17,803 bases of DNA from an uncultured Sporolactobacillus sp. (GTDB taxonomy: Bacteria > Bacillota > Bacilli > Bacillales > Sporolactobacillaceae), in contig UQRJ01000023.1 in assembly GCA_900543345.1 (NCBI GenBank), forward strand, positions 1 through 17,803, given 5' to 3'. Within the stretch, counting starts at the first letter, position 1, and every line of letters begins with the position of its first letter. Of the stretch, positions 1 to 8,270 are shown one piece after another. Under the pieces are notes generated by a model. That model saw only the letters and a program-made list of their open reading frames with translations, was not told the DNA's origin and ran no database searches. The position numbers and the translations under genes were made by a program.

Positions 1-46
1 AGATGTCTTAGGGTCTCGTGGGCTCGGAGATGTGTATAAGAGACAG
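1..46 (+). other. Illumina Nextera adapter with index, not genomic
   Basis: Bases 28-46 are the Tn5 mosaic end AGATGTGTATAAGAGACAG. They are preceded at 13-27 by GTCTCGTGGGCTCGG; together these make the Nextera read-2 adapter. Bases 1-4 (AGAT) match the end of the P7 oligo. Bases 5-12 (GTCTTAGG) sit exactly where the 8-base i7 index belongs; their reverse complement CCTAAGAC is, from memory, Nextera XT index N726. This is library-construction sequence left on the contig end, and genomic sequence begins at about base 47. The adapter match is read directly; the index name is recalled. Confidence 0.97.
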
Positions 47-114
47 GCAATACGCAGCGGGCATCGACGGACACGGCTATCATAAATCATTAAATTTAAG
101 GGAGAGATCTGTTC

Positions 115-645
115 ATGACAACATGGAACATTGATTCAGCACACACAGAAACGGCTTTTTCAGTTAAACACATGGGACTGTCGAATGTCAGAGGAAATTT
201 TGAAACGACCTCGGGCACAGTGACGACCGACGACGAAGGCAATATTACCGCCGTCGATGCAACAATCGACGTGAGCAGCATCGAAACACGCAATGACGAC
301 CGTGATAACCATCTGAAGAGTGGGGACTTTTTCGACGCGGAAAACTACCCGAACATTCACTTTGTCTCCACCGCCGTCAGCAAAAAGAACGACGGCGAGT
401 ATACGCTCAGCGGTAACCTGACGATTAAAGAGACAACTAAACCGGTCAGCTTCAACGCTGAAGTCAGTGAAGCAATCGACGACCCATACGGTCTCAAGCG
501 CCGCGCGGCCAGTTTATCTTTCGCGATTAACCGCCGCGACTATGGATTGAACTGGAGCCAGTCGATCGCCAATGGCAGTCTCGTCGTCGGAAACACCGTT
601 AAAATAAACATCGATGCCGAGTTTACTTATCAACCGTCCAAATAA
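115..645 (+). CDS. YceI family lipocalin-like protein
   Basis: The 176-residue product matches the YceI family, whose members fold as an extended lipocalin-like beta barrel and in characterised cases bind isoprenoid or other amphiphilic lipids. Family features seen are the opening TWNIDSAHTETAFSVKHMG, the SxVRGNFE segment at about residues 23-30, a DxRDNHLKS-xDFFDAENYP block at about 62-79, and the late RRDYGLNWS block. No signal peptide or transmembrane segment is present, so it should be cytoplasmic, unlike many proteobacterial members. The ATG at 115 is preceded by AAGGGAG and gives the usual family length. Only 68 genomic bases lie upstream, so its promoter or an upstream cistron cannot be judged; one frame ends in a stop at 91-93. 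A strong terminator follows. Family assignment is firm; ligand and role are unknown. Confidence 0.9.
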   Translation: MTTWNIDSAHTETAFSVKHMGLSNVRGNFETTSGTVTTDDEGNITAVDATIDVSSIETRNDDRDNHLKSGDFFDAENYPNIHFVSTAVSKKNDGEYTLSGNLTIKETTKPVSFNAEVSEAIDDPYGLKRRAASLSFAINRRDYGLNWSQSIANGSLVVGNTVKINIDAEFTYQPSK

Positions 646-667
646 TTGATTGCCATTCATACGTAAT

Positions 668-711
668 AAAAGGGATTGTCGCCCAGTATGGCGCGACAAT
701 CCCTTTTATCG
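668..711 (+). terminator. Bidirectional intrinsic terminator after the YceI gene
   Basis: A perfect 15-bp inverted repeat (AAAAGGGATTGTCGC at 668-682 and its complement at 693-707) encloses a 10-base loop. The A-rich and T-rich outer ends give a U-tract on both strands. It closes the YceI gene 23 bases after its stop, and could also stop transcription from the minus-strand ParB-like gene, which ends at 835. Confidence 0.9.
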
Positions 712-834
712 TTTATTCGCTGCCGATCGGGTCGCGGTGAGCTTCCGACTCTTGCTTACATGCCGACGCCTAATGGAAACATAAAAAAACCGCTGATAAA
801 CCCGCCCGCCGGCTTCGATAACATCGTCAAACCG

Positions 835-1230
835 TTATTCTTCGTTTTTCAAACGTGCCGATTCCGCTTCGCAGCGGCGGATCCAGCGGCGCACATACTG
901 ATCGTGCGGAAGAATCCGCTCCGTCAGATCGCCGATAAAGACAACTTTTTCCTTACGGCACCACTGCAAGCGACTTACATATAGGCCATCATTTGAATCC
1001 TCTTCATCCCAGTAAACGGGAATCAATGAGATTCCGCTGCGATCATACAAAAAAGCACGTGCGTGTCCGTCGGTTAAACATACTTCACCGCCGATTTTTC
1101 TCACCGGCAGCGGTGCATTATTACGAATGTTTACCGGATCGAACCCTTCTTTCAGGCGATCGATTTTCAAGCGGTCGAGATAAAGCTGACTCGGGCGAAT
1201 CTGATACAAATCAAGAAAAAATTTCCGCAT
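835..1230 (-). CDS. Small ParB/sulfiredoxin-superfamily-like protein of unknown function
   Basis: The 131-residue soluble protein has the look of a stand-alone ParB/Srx fold. It has an IRPSQLYL strand-turn near residues 11-18, a PLPVRKIGGEVCLTDGHARA core at 40-59 in which DGHAR (54-58) aligns by eye with the DGHHR/GxHR nucleotide-binding box of ParB and sulfiredoxin relatives, then a short IPVYWDEED strand at 70-78. The C-terminal third is charged, with R/K-rich helices (RRWIRRCEAESARLK), and no HTH partition domain follows, so this is not a full-length ParB. The ATG at 1230 has only a weak AGAGG about 12 bases upstream. The gene lies downstream of the arg operon terminator on the same strand and probably has its own promoter. 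Superfamily membership is an inference from motif shape; no substrate or pathway can be named. Confidence 0.7.
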   Translation of the reverse strand: MRKFFLDLYQIRPSQLYLDRLKIDRLKEGFDPVNIRNNAPLPVRKIGGEVCLTDGHARAFLYDRSGISLIPVYWDEEDSNDGLYVSRLQWCRKEKVVFIGDLTERILPHDQYVRRWIRRCEAESARLKNEE

Positions 1231-1367
1231 GCCTCTATAAAGCCTCTTTTTTTCAAGGTTTGCCGCCGCAAACGGGCAACGGGAAACAGTTCCAGACTAG
1301 GGTCGTAAAAATATGTCGGCCGCAATGACCTGCATTCTTTTCAGCTTACCTGTCATCGTCTATTGCT

Positions 1368-1376
1368 ATCATAGCA
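1368..1376 (-). promoter_or_regulatory. Possible extended -10 promoter for the ParB-like gene
   Basis: Read on the minus strand the bases are TGCTATGAT: a TGn extension followed by TATGAT, one mismatch from TATAAT. No good -35 hexamer stands 16-18 bases upstream (CGGATG at best), so this would depend on the extended -10. It would give a leader of about 130 bases before the ATG at 1230. The element abuts the arg operon terminator. Confidence 0.35.
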
Positions 1377-1411
1377 GAAAAATACCGAATCATCCGATCG
1401 GATATTCGGTA
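1376..1411 (-). terminator. Intrinsic terminator of the arginine operon
   Basis: On the minus strand an 8-bp stem (TACCGAAT / ATTCGGTA, bases 1411-1404 and 1390-1383) contains an inner palindrome ATCCGATCGGAT and is followed at once by TTTTTCTG. It begins 44 bases after the argH stop and is the only convincing stop signal downstream of the operon. On the plus strand the following tract (ACTTTTATAAA) is weaker. Confidence 0.75.
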
Positions 1412-1454
1412 ACTTTTATAAATAAACTATATAAAAATATAGGGGGGCCCAAAT

Positions 1455-2828
1455 TCAGCGAAGCTTTTCTTTCGCCAGTTTCAACTGCCGGTGAATCTGA
1501 TGCGGTGCTGTGCCGCCTTCGCTCTCGCGTGCGCGCATCACCTGCTCCGGCTGCAGTTTGTCGAAAATATCCGCTGCGAATAGCGGACTGAACCGCTTGT
1601 ACTCTTCCAACGTCAGATCAAGCAGATACTTTTTACGTTCAATTGCATAAAGGACCATTTTGCCGGTGATTTCATGCGCCTCACGGAACGGCAGGCCTTT
1701 TTTGGCTAAATAATCGGCAATATCCGTCGCGTTCGAGTAGTCATTTTCCACGGCACGGCGCATGCGCCCTTTATTGACGGTCATCGTCTCCAGAATCGGC
1801 GTCAGAAGCCGCAAGGCACCGGTAATGGTCTTTACCGTATCGAAAATGCCCTCCTTGTCTTCCTGCAAATCCTTGTTGTAAGCCAGAGGCAGACCCTTCA
1901 GAACCGTCATGAGGCCGATCAGGTGGCCGAATACGCGACCGGTCTTCCCACGCAACAGTTCAGGAACATCGGGATTCTTTTTCTGCGGCATGATGCTTGA
2001 GCCGGTACAGAACGCATCGTCCAGCTCAATGAAACCGAACTCGCGACTGCTCCACAGCACCAGCTCTTCGGAAAGCCGCGACAGATGGACCATAATCAAC
2101 GAGCAATCGGCAAGTGCCTCGACCACAAAATCCCGGTCACTAACCGCATCCATGCTATTCGGATAGACCTCGTCGAAGCCAAGCAGTTCGGCGACGCGCC
2201 GACGATTGATGGGAAAGGTCGTACCGGCTAAAGCACCGGCACCCAGAGGCAGCACATTGATGCGTTTCATACTATCTCTGAGCCGATTCTTGTCGCGTTC
2301 GAGCATCCAGAAATAGGCCAGCAGATGGTGGGCAAGCGACACCGGCTGCGCCCGCTGCAAGTGAGTATAACCGGGAAAAATCGTATCGACATTCGCTTCC
2401 GCCTGAGAGAGCAGGGCTTTCTGCGCTGCTACCAGCAAACCAATCAAATTTTTTGTCTGCCGGCGCAAGTACAAATGCATGTCGGTCGCAACCTGGTCGT
2501 TGCGGCTGCGGCCGGTATGCAGTTTACCGCCGACCGGGCCAATTTCGTCGATCAGCATTCGCTCGATATTCATGTGAATGTCTTCCTGATCGACAGAAAA
2601 AACGGCTTCGCCTTTCTTGACTTGCGCCATGATATGTTCAAGCCCCTGGCGGATCGTATCCGCCTCTTCGGAGGAGATGATGCCGCATTCGCCCAGCATC
2701 GTCACATGAGCGATACTTCCTTCGATGTCTTCTCGGGCTAATTCTTTATCAAAAGAGATCGATGAGGTGTACTCATCGACCAGCTTATTGGTTGACTTCG
2801 TAAACCGGCCGCCCCACAATTTCGCCAT
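1455..2828 (-). CDS. argH: Argininosuccinate lyase
   Basis: ArgH splits argininosuccinate into arginine and fumarate, the last step of arginine synthesis, as a cytosolic homotetramer of the fumarase/aspartase superfamily. The 457-residue product is close to the family length of about 460. Visible signatures are the start [18 protein letters not shown] at 104-112, [11 protein letters not shown] at 152-162 with the conserved histidine, and the superfamily loop [12 protein letters not shown] at 276-287 that carries the catalytic serine. The reading frame stays open further upstream, but the family N-terminus fixes the start at the ATG at 2826-2828, 44 bases inside the end of argG. The nearest SD-like run (AAGGGAGA) is unusually far, about 15 bases, so translation probably depends on ribosomes finishing argG. 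It is the last gene of the unit and is followed by a terminator. Confidence 0.97.
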   Translation of the reverse strand: MAKLWGGRFTKSTNKLVDEYTSSISFDKELAREDIEGSIAHVTMLGECGIISSEEADTIRQGLEHIMAQVKKGEAVFSVDQEDIHMNIERMLIDEIGPVGGKLHTGRSRNDQVATDMHLYLRRQTKNLIGLLVAAQKALLSQAEANVDTIFPGYTHLQRAQPVSLAHHLLAYFWMLERDKNRLRDSMKRINVLPLGAGALAGTTFPINRRRVAELLGFDEVYPNSMDAVSDRDFVVEALADCSLIMVHLSRLSEELVLWSSREFGFIELDDAFCTGSSIMPQKKNPDVPELLRGKTGRVFGHLIGLMTVLKGLPLAYNKDLQEDKEGIFDTVKTITGALRLLTPILETMTVNKGRMRRAVENDYSNATDIADYLAKKGLPFREAHEITGKMVLYAIERKKYLLDLTLEEYKRFSPLFAADIFDKLQPEQVMRARESEGGTAPHQIHRQLKLAKEKLR

Positions 2829-4041
2829 GATCTGCTTTCGCTTCTCCCTTCTTGTGGACCTGAGCATTAACTTTCGTCGGCAGTCCCCACAGTTTAATGA
2901 AACCTTCCGCCGCCGCATGGTCGAACGTGTCGGCTTTCGTGTAGGTCGCCAGTTTTTCATTGTACAGACTCTCATCCGAGGTACGTCCGACGACGAAATC
3001 GGTGCCCTTAAACAACTTAATACGGATCTTACCGCTGACGACCGCCTGCGATTGATCGACGAAGGCCGACAGCGCGTTGCGCAACGGCGAATACCACAGA
3101 CCGTCGTAAACCAGTTGCGACATTTCTTTATCGATCAGCGGTTTGAATTTCGAAACTTCCTTGGTCAGCGTGATGGTCTCCAGTGCCTGATGGGCATGAA
3201 TCAGAATCAGCGCAGCCGGATTTTCATACACTTCGCGCGATTTAATGCCGACCAGCCGGTTCTCGACATGATCGATCCGGCCGATGCCGTGCTTACCGCC
3301 GAGAAGATTCAACTTTTTGATAATCTCGACGAATGGCTGCTGCTCATCATTCAGCGATACCGGCACGCCGTTTTCAAAACCGATTTCGATGTATTCCGGT
3401 TCATCCGGTGTTTTTTCAATCGGAGCCGTCCAGTCAAACGCTGCTTCCGGAGCCTCGTTCCATGGATTTTCCAACACGCCCGCTTCGCAAGCACGGCCCC
3501 ATATATTGGCATCGATCGAGAACGGATTATCCAGATCAACCGGCACCGGAATGCCGTTCTTCTCCGCGTATTTAATTTCTTCGTCACGCGTCATGCTCCA
3601 TTCGCGGACCGGAACAATGACTTTCAGCGACGGATCGAGCGCCTGAATCGACACATCGAACCGGACCTGATCGTTCCCTTTGCCGGTGCAGCCGTGAGCA
3701 ACGGCCGTCGCGCCTTCCTTATGAGCGACATCGACCAGCAGTTTGGCGATCAGCGGCCGGGACAGTGCGGAGGATAGCGGATAAACGCCTTCATACAGAG
3801 TATTGGCCTTTAATGCCGGTGCCAGATACCCTTCGGCAAGCAAGTCTTCCGCTTCAATAACGTACGATTTGATCGCGCCGACCTTCAGTGCCTTCTGCTT
3901 GATCATCGTCAGATCTTTACCTTCGCCGACATTGATGCTCAGAGCAATTACATCGTAATTGTATTTGTCCTGCAACCACTTGATGCAAACCGACGTATCC
4001 AGACCGCCTGAGTAAGCGAGTACGACTTTTTCTTTTGCCAT
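2785..4041 (-). CDS. argG: Argininosuccinate synthase
   Basis: ArgG joins citrulline and aspartate with ATP to give argininosuccinate, AMP and pyrophosphate. The 418-residue product carries the N-type ATP pyrophosphatase loop SGGLDTS at residues 11-17, the [13 protein letters not shown] block near 115-127, and the WSMTRDEEI and DANIWGR blocks that shape the substrate sites. Its length fits the family, usually about 400-450 residues. The ATG at 4039-4041 has a strong AAGGAGG about 9 bases upstream. It starts 27 bases after the argF stop, with no terminator or clear promoter between, and its 3' end overlaps argH by 44 bases. In B. subtilis argGH lies apart from the main arg cluster, so its place here is notable. 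Confidence 0.98.
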   Translation of the reverse strand: MAKEKVVLAYSGGLDTSVCIKWLQDKYNYDVIALSINVGEGKDLTMIKQKALKVGAIKSYVIEAEDLLAEGYLAPALKANTLYEGVYPLSSALSRPLIAKLLVDVAHKEGATAVAHGCTGKGNDQVRFDVSIQALDPSLKVIVPVREWSMTRDEEIKYAEKNGIPVPVDLDNPFSIDANIWGRACEAGVLENPWNEAPEAAFDWTAPIEKTPDEPEYIEIGFENGVPVSLNDEQQPFVEIIKKLNLLGGKHGIGRIDHVENRLVGIKSREVYENPAALILIHAHQALETITLTKEVSKFKPLIDKEMSQLVYDGLWYSPLRNALSAFVDQSQAVVSGKIRIKLFKGTDFVVGRTSDESLYNEKLATYTKADTFDHAAAEGFIKLWGLPTKVNAQVHKKGEAKADHGEIVGRPVYEVNQ

Positions 4042-4068
4042 GAGAAAAAACCTCCTTATTATTTTGCC

Positions 4069-5040
4069 TTAACGGCCTTCCATCAGACATTTAAGAATCG
4101 CTTTATGCGCGTGCAAACGATTTTCCGCCTCATCAAACACAATTGAGTGGCTGCCGTCGATCACACTCGGGGTTACTTCCTCTCCCCGGTGAGCCGGCAG
4201 ACAGTGCATGAACAGATAATCCGGTTTAGCCAGGGAAACCAGGGCATCATCGACTTGAAAGCCTCGGAAATCGTGCAAACGTTTTTCTTTTTCATTTTCG
4301 TCGCCCATGCTCAGCCATGTATCGGTAATGACGATGTCGCTGCCGGCCGCAGCATCCTGAGGCGAATGCGTAAAAGCAATATGGCAACCGTTCGCCTTGC
4401 CGCGGGCCACCGCCGCTTGAAAAATAGCTTCGTCCGGCTCATAGCCGGGCGGACTGGCAACTGTCATGTTCATTCCGAACGCTGCGGCCCCTTCAAGCAA
4501 CGAATGGGCCATGTTGTTCAGTCCGTCACCGATAAAGCAGGCGCTTAATCCTTTCAGTCGCCCTTTATGCTCGTAGATCGTCAACAGATCGGCAATCACT
4601 TGTGTCGGATGATGCGTATCGGTCAAACCGTTGATCACCGGCACATCGGCATATTCGGCCAGTTCCTCCACCCTTTCATGCTCGAACGTGCGAATCAGAA
4701 TACCGTCGACAAATCGTGACAGAACATGAGCCGTATCGGCAACCGTTTCACCACGGCCGAGCTGCATATCGCGGCTGCTAAGGAAAAGCGCATGTCCGCC
4801 GAGCTGATACATGCCGACTTCGAATGCTACGCGTGTCCGCGTCGACGATTTCTCAAAAATCATTGCCAGCGTCTTGCCGCGCAGATAAGGATGCGAAATG
4901 TTTTTCTTCATTAATTGTTTCATATCGTATGCCTGCTTCAGGAACAGCTGAAGTTCCCCCGTCGAAAATTCGGCGATTGTTAGAAAATCCCTGCCGTAAA
5001 GCGCGGAGGCCGGCAACAGCTCAGTTATCAAGTCGGTCAC
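4069..5040 (-). CDS. argF: Ornithine carbamoyltransferase
   Basis: This enzyme transfers the carbamoyl group of carbamoyl phosphate to ornithine, giving citrulline. The 323-residue protein has the carbamoyl-phosphate loop STRTR at 66-70, HPTQ at 144-147, the SMG ornithine loop at 244-246 and the HCLP motif at 279-282 (MHCLPAHRGEE). The SMG and HCLP motifs favour an ornithine rather than an aspartate transferase. The anabolic rather than arginine-deiminase role is inferred from the neighbours. The start is GTG at 5038-5040, sharing four bases (GTGA) with the carB stop; the purine run AGGGGAA lies almost against the start, so termination-reinitiation is likely. Position after carAB matches the B. 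subtilis argCJBD-carAB-argF order and puts the carbamoyl phosphate donor and acceptor enzymes side by side. Confidence 0.97.
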   Translation of the reverse strand: MTDLITELLPASALYGRDFLTIAEFSTGELQLFLKQAYDMKQLMKKNISHPYLRGKTLAMIFEKSSTRTRVAFEVGMYQLGGHALFLSSRDMQLGRGETVADTAHVLSRFVDGILIRTFEHERVEELAEYADVPVINGLTDTHHPTQVIADLLTIYEHKGRLKGLSACFIGDGLNNMAHSLLEGAAAFGMNMTVASPPGYEPDEAIFQAAVARGKANGCHIAFTHSPQDAAAGSDIVITDTWLSMGDENEKEKRLHDFRGFQVDDALVSLAKPDYLFMHCLPAHRGEEVTPSVIDGSHSIVFDEAENRLHAHKAILKCLMEGR

Positions 5041-8000
5041 TTCCCCTGTTTGTTGTTTGTCATATAGTTCAGATCATGATAGTCGTCCAGTGTACGTACT
5101 TGCCATTCCGGTGCGGCACTTGCAGCAGCAACGGCCGCCGCCAGCGTATCGGCACACGTGTAGACGGGTACCTGATAGCGCAAGGCCAGTGCTCGGAGCG
5201 TAAAACCGAACGAGCGGCGATTTCTTCCCTGTGTCGGTATGTCGAGCAGCGCGATAACGTTGCCCGACGCCAAACAGCGTTTCACGCTATCGGCGTTTTC
5301 CTCCAGATCGTCGGTTTCGATCCCCGCCTGCCGCAGGAAGGCCGCCGTTCCTTCCGTGGCCGCAATAGCGAAGCCTTTCGCCTTTAGTCGTGTCACGAGC
5401 CCGAGGGACTCACTCCGCGCACGTTCGGCAATCGAGCAGAGAATCATATGATGCGTATCGGGCTTGGCAAACGGATTTTTCCTGCCGAGAAACCATGCTT
5501 TTTCAAAGGCTTCCGCAACGCTGCGTCCCAAGCCAAGCTGCTCACCGGTGGATTTCATTTCCGGACCGAGCACCGGATCGACACCCGGCAGTTTACTGAA
5601 TGAGAATACCGGAGCCTTGACCGCGAAAAATTGCGGGGGCTGACCGAAACCGTCCGGCAGGTCAAGCGGTCCGCCGAGCTGGACGGTCACCGCCTTTTCC
5701 ACCATTGGAACACCGGTGACCTTGCTGACGATCGGTACCGTCCGCGACGCCCGCGGATTGACTTCCAGCACATAGACCGCTTGGTCTTTGACAACAAACT
5801 GAATGTTGATCAAACCACGAACATTCAACCGCCGGCAAATCTTGCTCGTATCGGCGGCGATTTCCGCTCTCACCGCCTCGGAAAGCGCGTGTGCCGGAAA
5901 AACGGCGATGCTATCGCCCGAGTGGACGCCCGCCCGTTCAATATGTTGAAAAATACCCGGAATTGCCGCCCGGTGGCCGTCGCTGACCGCGTCGACCTCA
6001 CATTCCGTTCCTGGCACGTAGCGATCGACCAGCAGCGGAAAGGCATGCGGTCCAAGCGTGTGCTCCCCGTGAACGTAAGCCTGCACCTCTTCCGGTCTAT
6101 GGAAAAGGAACATCGACTGGCCGCCGATGACGAACGATGGGCGGACGAGAATCGGATAGCCGAGCGAACGGCCGGCTTCGGGCAGGTCCTCCAGGCGCTC
6201 GACGCTGAGGCCGCGAATATGCGGGATGCCCAGCTTGGCCAGCAATTCGTAAAACTGCTCACGATCCTCAACGCAATCGATGCCCGACGTCGACGTTCCA
6301 AGCACCGGGATACCCGCCCGTTCAAGTGCTTTGGCAACATTAACCGCAGTCTGGCCGCCGAACTGGACGAGTGCCCCGGCAACCTGCTCTTTCTCGGCCA
6401 CATTGAGAATATCCTCGACGGCAAGCGGTTCGAAATACAGTCGATCGGCTACCGAATAGTCCGTGCTGACGGTCTCGGGATTATTATTGACCACGATCGC
6501 CCGATAACCTTTTTTCTTCACGGCAAGAGTGGCCTGAACGCAGCAATAGTCAAATTCAATGCCTTGCCCGATGCGGATCGGTCCGGAGCCGACGATTAGG
6601 ATCTTCGGGCAATTGCTGGTTTCGGCTTCGTCCGCGCCCTGCCAGGTTGAATAATAGTACGGCGTCTGCGCTGCAAATTCACCGGCGCACGTGTCGACGA
6701 GATGATAGGAAGGCCGCAGACCGATTGCCAGCCGGTGTCGGCGGATCGCCGCCTCATCGGTTCCAAGCAGTTCGGCCAGTCGGCGGTCGCCGATGTTTAG
6801 TTGCTTGGCCCGGGTGAACAGGTCGTCCGTCACGTTCGCCCATGACGTCCGTGCCAGTTCCGCCTCACAATCAATCAATGATTTGATTCCGTCGAGAAAC
6901 CATGGGTCAATCGCCGTCAGCCGGTAAATATCCGCAACCGATGTGCCGCGGCGCATCAATTCGGCAACGGCAAACAACCGCAGATCCGTCGCATTTTTCA
7001 ACTGTTTTTCCAGATCGTTGTCGGGACGCGCATGATCCGCCGTGCGGTCCAGTCCGGAAAATCCCATCTCCAGCGAACGAATACCCTTATTCAGCGCCCC
7101 TTCGAACGTCCGGTCGATCGCCATCACTTCGCCGGTCGCTTTCATCTGCGTACCGAGTCGCCGATCGGCCTCGGTGAACTTGTCGAACGGAAAACGCGGT
7201 ATTTTTACAACAATATAATCGATAGCCGGCTCAAACGAAGCATATGTCGTTCCGGTGATCGGATTCAGAATCTCATCTAAACGGAAGCCGACCGCCAGTT
7301 TCGCGGCAACCCGGGCAATCGGATAACCCGTTGCTTTCGAAGCCAGCGCCGAAGAACGGCTGACGCGCGGATTCACTTCGATGATCGCATATTCGTCGGA
7401 TGCCGGATTCAGCGCGAATTGGATATTACAGCCGCCGACAATCTTGAGTGCGCGGATGATCTTCAACGACGCATTGCGCAGCATCTGATATTGTGTATCG
7501 GAGAGCGTCTGCGACGGGGCGACCACGATACTGTCGCCGGTATGCACGCCGACCGGATCGACGTTTTCCATATTGCAGACGATGATGCAGGTATCGTCTG
7601 CGTCGCGCATGACTTCGTATTCAATTTCTTTCCAACCCTTGATACTTTTTTCAATCAACACTTCGTGAATCGGGCTCATATTCAAACCGCGGTGCAATGC
7701 CAAATCAAGGTCATGCTCGTTATAGGCAAAACCGCCGCCCGTTCCGCCTAACGTATAGGCCGGACGGATAATTACCGGATAGCCGATGGCTTCGACAAAC
7801 GCCAGCCCATCTTCATACGAACGAATAATTTTCGACTCGGGAATCGGTTCGCGACAGGCGATCATCAATTTTTTAAACAGCTCACGGTCCTCGCCATGCC
7901 GGATCGAATCGACGGAGGTCCCGAGCAGTCGAACGCCGTATTTGCCGAGAATGCCCTTTTCCTGCAGCTCGACCGCCAAATTCAGCCCCGTCTGGCCGCC

Positions 8001-8270
8001 CAGTGTCCCGATCAATCCGTCAGGACGTTCGCGGGCAATGATCTTTTCCAGAGACTGGACGGTCAGTGGCTCGATATACGTCCGATCGGCGATCCGGTCA
8101 TCGGTCATGATTGTTGCCGGATTGTTATTGACGAGCACAACTTCAATATGTTCTTCTTTAAGCGCCAGGCAGGCCTGCGTACCCGCGTAGTCGAACTCAG
8201 CAGCCTGACCAATGACGATCGGCCCAGATCCGATAACCAGCACCTTTTTAATCTCAGTACGTAACGGCAT
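5037..8270 (-). CDS. carB: Carbamoyl-phosphate synthase, large subunit (arginine-linked)
   Basis: The large subunit makes carbamoyl phosphate from ammonia channelled from CarA, bicarbonate and two ATP. The 1077-residue product shows the internal duplication: VLVIGSGPIVIGQAAEFDY near the N-terminus is echoed by ILIVGSGPIRIGQGIEFDY near the middle, each heading an ATP-grasp half. GGQTGLNLA and RPAYTLGGTGGG lie in the first half, GGQTAVNVA and RPSFVIGGQSM in the second. The last 140 residues or so form an MGS-like regulatory domain (ATEGTAAFLRQAGIE). An open frame runs 52 codons upstream, but the family start MPLRTEIKKVLVIG at 8268-8270 fits, with AAGGGTGA upstream. The start lies 17 bases inside carA and the stop overlaps argF by four. 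The context marks this as the arginine-specific enzyme; a separate pyrimidine pair may exist elsewhere. Confidence 0.98.
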   Translation of the reverse strand: MPLRTEIKKVLVIGSGPIVIGQAAEFDYAGTQACLALKEEHIEVVLVNNNPATIMTDDRIADRTYIEPLTVQSLEKIIARERPDGLIGTLGGQTGLNLAVELQEKGILGKYGVRLLGTSVDSIRHGEDRELFKKLMIACREPIPESKIIRSYEDGLAFVEAIGYPVIIRPAYTLGGTGGGFAYNEHDLDLALHRGLNMSPIHEVLIEKSIKGWKEIEYEVMRDADDTCIIVCNMENVDPVGVHTGDSIVVAPSQTLSDTQYQMLRNASLKIIRALKIVGGCNIQFALNPASDEYAIIEVNPRVSRSSALASKATGYPIARVAAKLAVGFRLDEILNPITGTTYASFEPAIDYIVVKIPRFPFDKFTEADRRLGTQMKATGEVMAIDRTFEGALNKGIRSLEMGFSGLDRTADHARPDNDLEKQLKNATDLRLFAVAELMRRGTSVADIYRLTAIDPWFLDGIKSLIDCEAELARTSWANVTDDLFTRAKQLNIGDRRLAELLGTDEAAIRRHRLAIGLRPSYHLVDTCAGEFAAQTPYYYSTWQGADEAETSNCPKILIVGSGPIRIGQGIEFDYCCVQATLAVKKKGYRAIVVNNNPETVSTDYSVADRLYFEPLAVEDILNVAEKEQVAGALVQFGGQTAVNVAKALERAGIPVLGTSTSGIDCVEDREQFYELLAKLGIPHIRGLSVERLEDLPEAGRSLGYPILVRPSFVIGGQSMFLFHRPEEVQAYVHGEHTLGPHAFPLLVDRYVPGTECEVDAVSDGHRAAIPGIFQHIERAGVHSGDSIAVFPAHALSEAVRAEIAADTSKICRRLNVRGLINIQFVVKDQAVYVLEVNPRASRTVPIVSKVTGVPMVEKAVTVQLGGPLDLPDGFGQPPQFFAVKAPVFSFSKLPGVDPVLGPEMKSTGEQLGLGRSVAEAFEKAWFLGRKNPFAKPDTHHMILCSIAERARSESLGLVTRLKAKGFAIAATEGTAAFLRQAGIETDDLEENADSVKRCLASGNVIALLDIPTQGRNRRSFGFTLRALALRYQVPVYTCADTLAAAVAAASAAPEWQVRTLDDYHDLNYMTNNKQGK

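Noticed and set aside
47..114. C-terminal coding remnant of a gene upstream of the YceI gene
   Set aside because: Several frames are open over these few bases, with stops at 83-85, 91-93 and 132-134; the stretch is too short to choose between coding and promoter sequence.
780..834. Terminator immediately after the ParB-like gene (GCGG followed by a T-run on the minus strand)
   Set aside because: Only a 6-bp stem with a wobble pair and a long loop can be drawn; the strong bidirectional stem at 668-707 is a better candidate.
676..984. A 102-codon plus-strand frame starting in the terminator after the YceI gene
   Set aside because: It begins inside the terminator stem, lacks a ribosome site and overlaps the ParB-like gene in antisense.
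2725..3777. A 350-codon open frame on the plus strand opposite argG
   Set aside because: It runs antisense to a clear argG gene, its translation is Arg/Phe-rich with no family resemblance, and it has no convincing ribosome site; it is a product of the argG codon bias.
5631..6599. Long plus-strand open frames opposite carB, carA and argD (also 8392-9324 and 9636-10331)
   Set aside because: Same reason: mirror frames of GC-biased codons in well-conserved genes, with no recognisable motifs.
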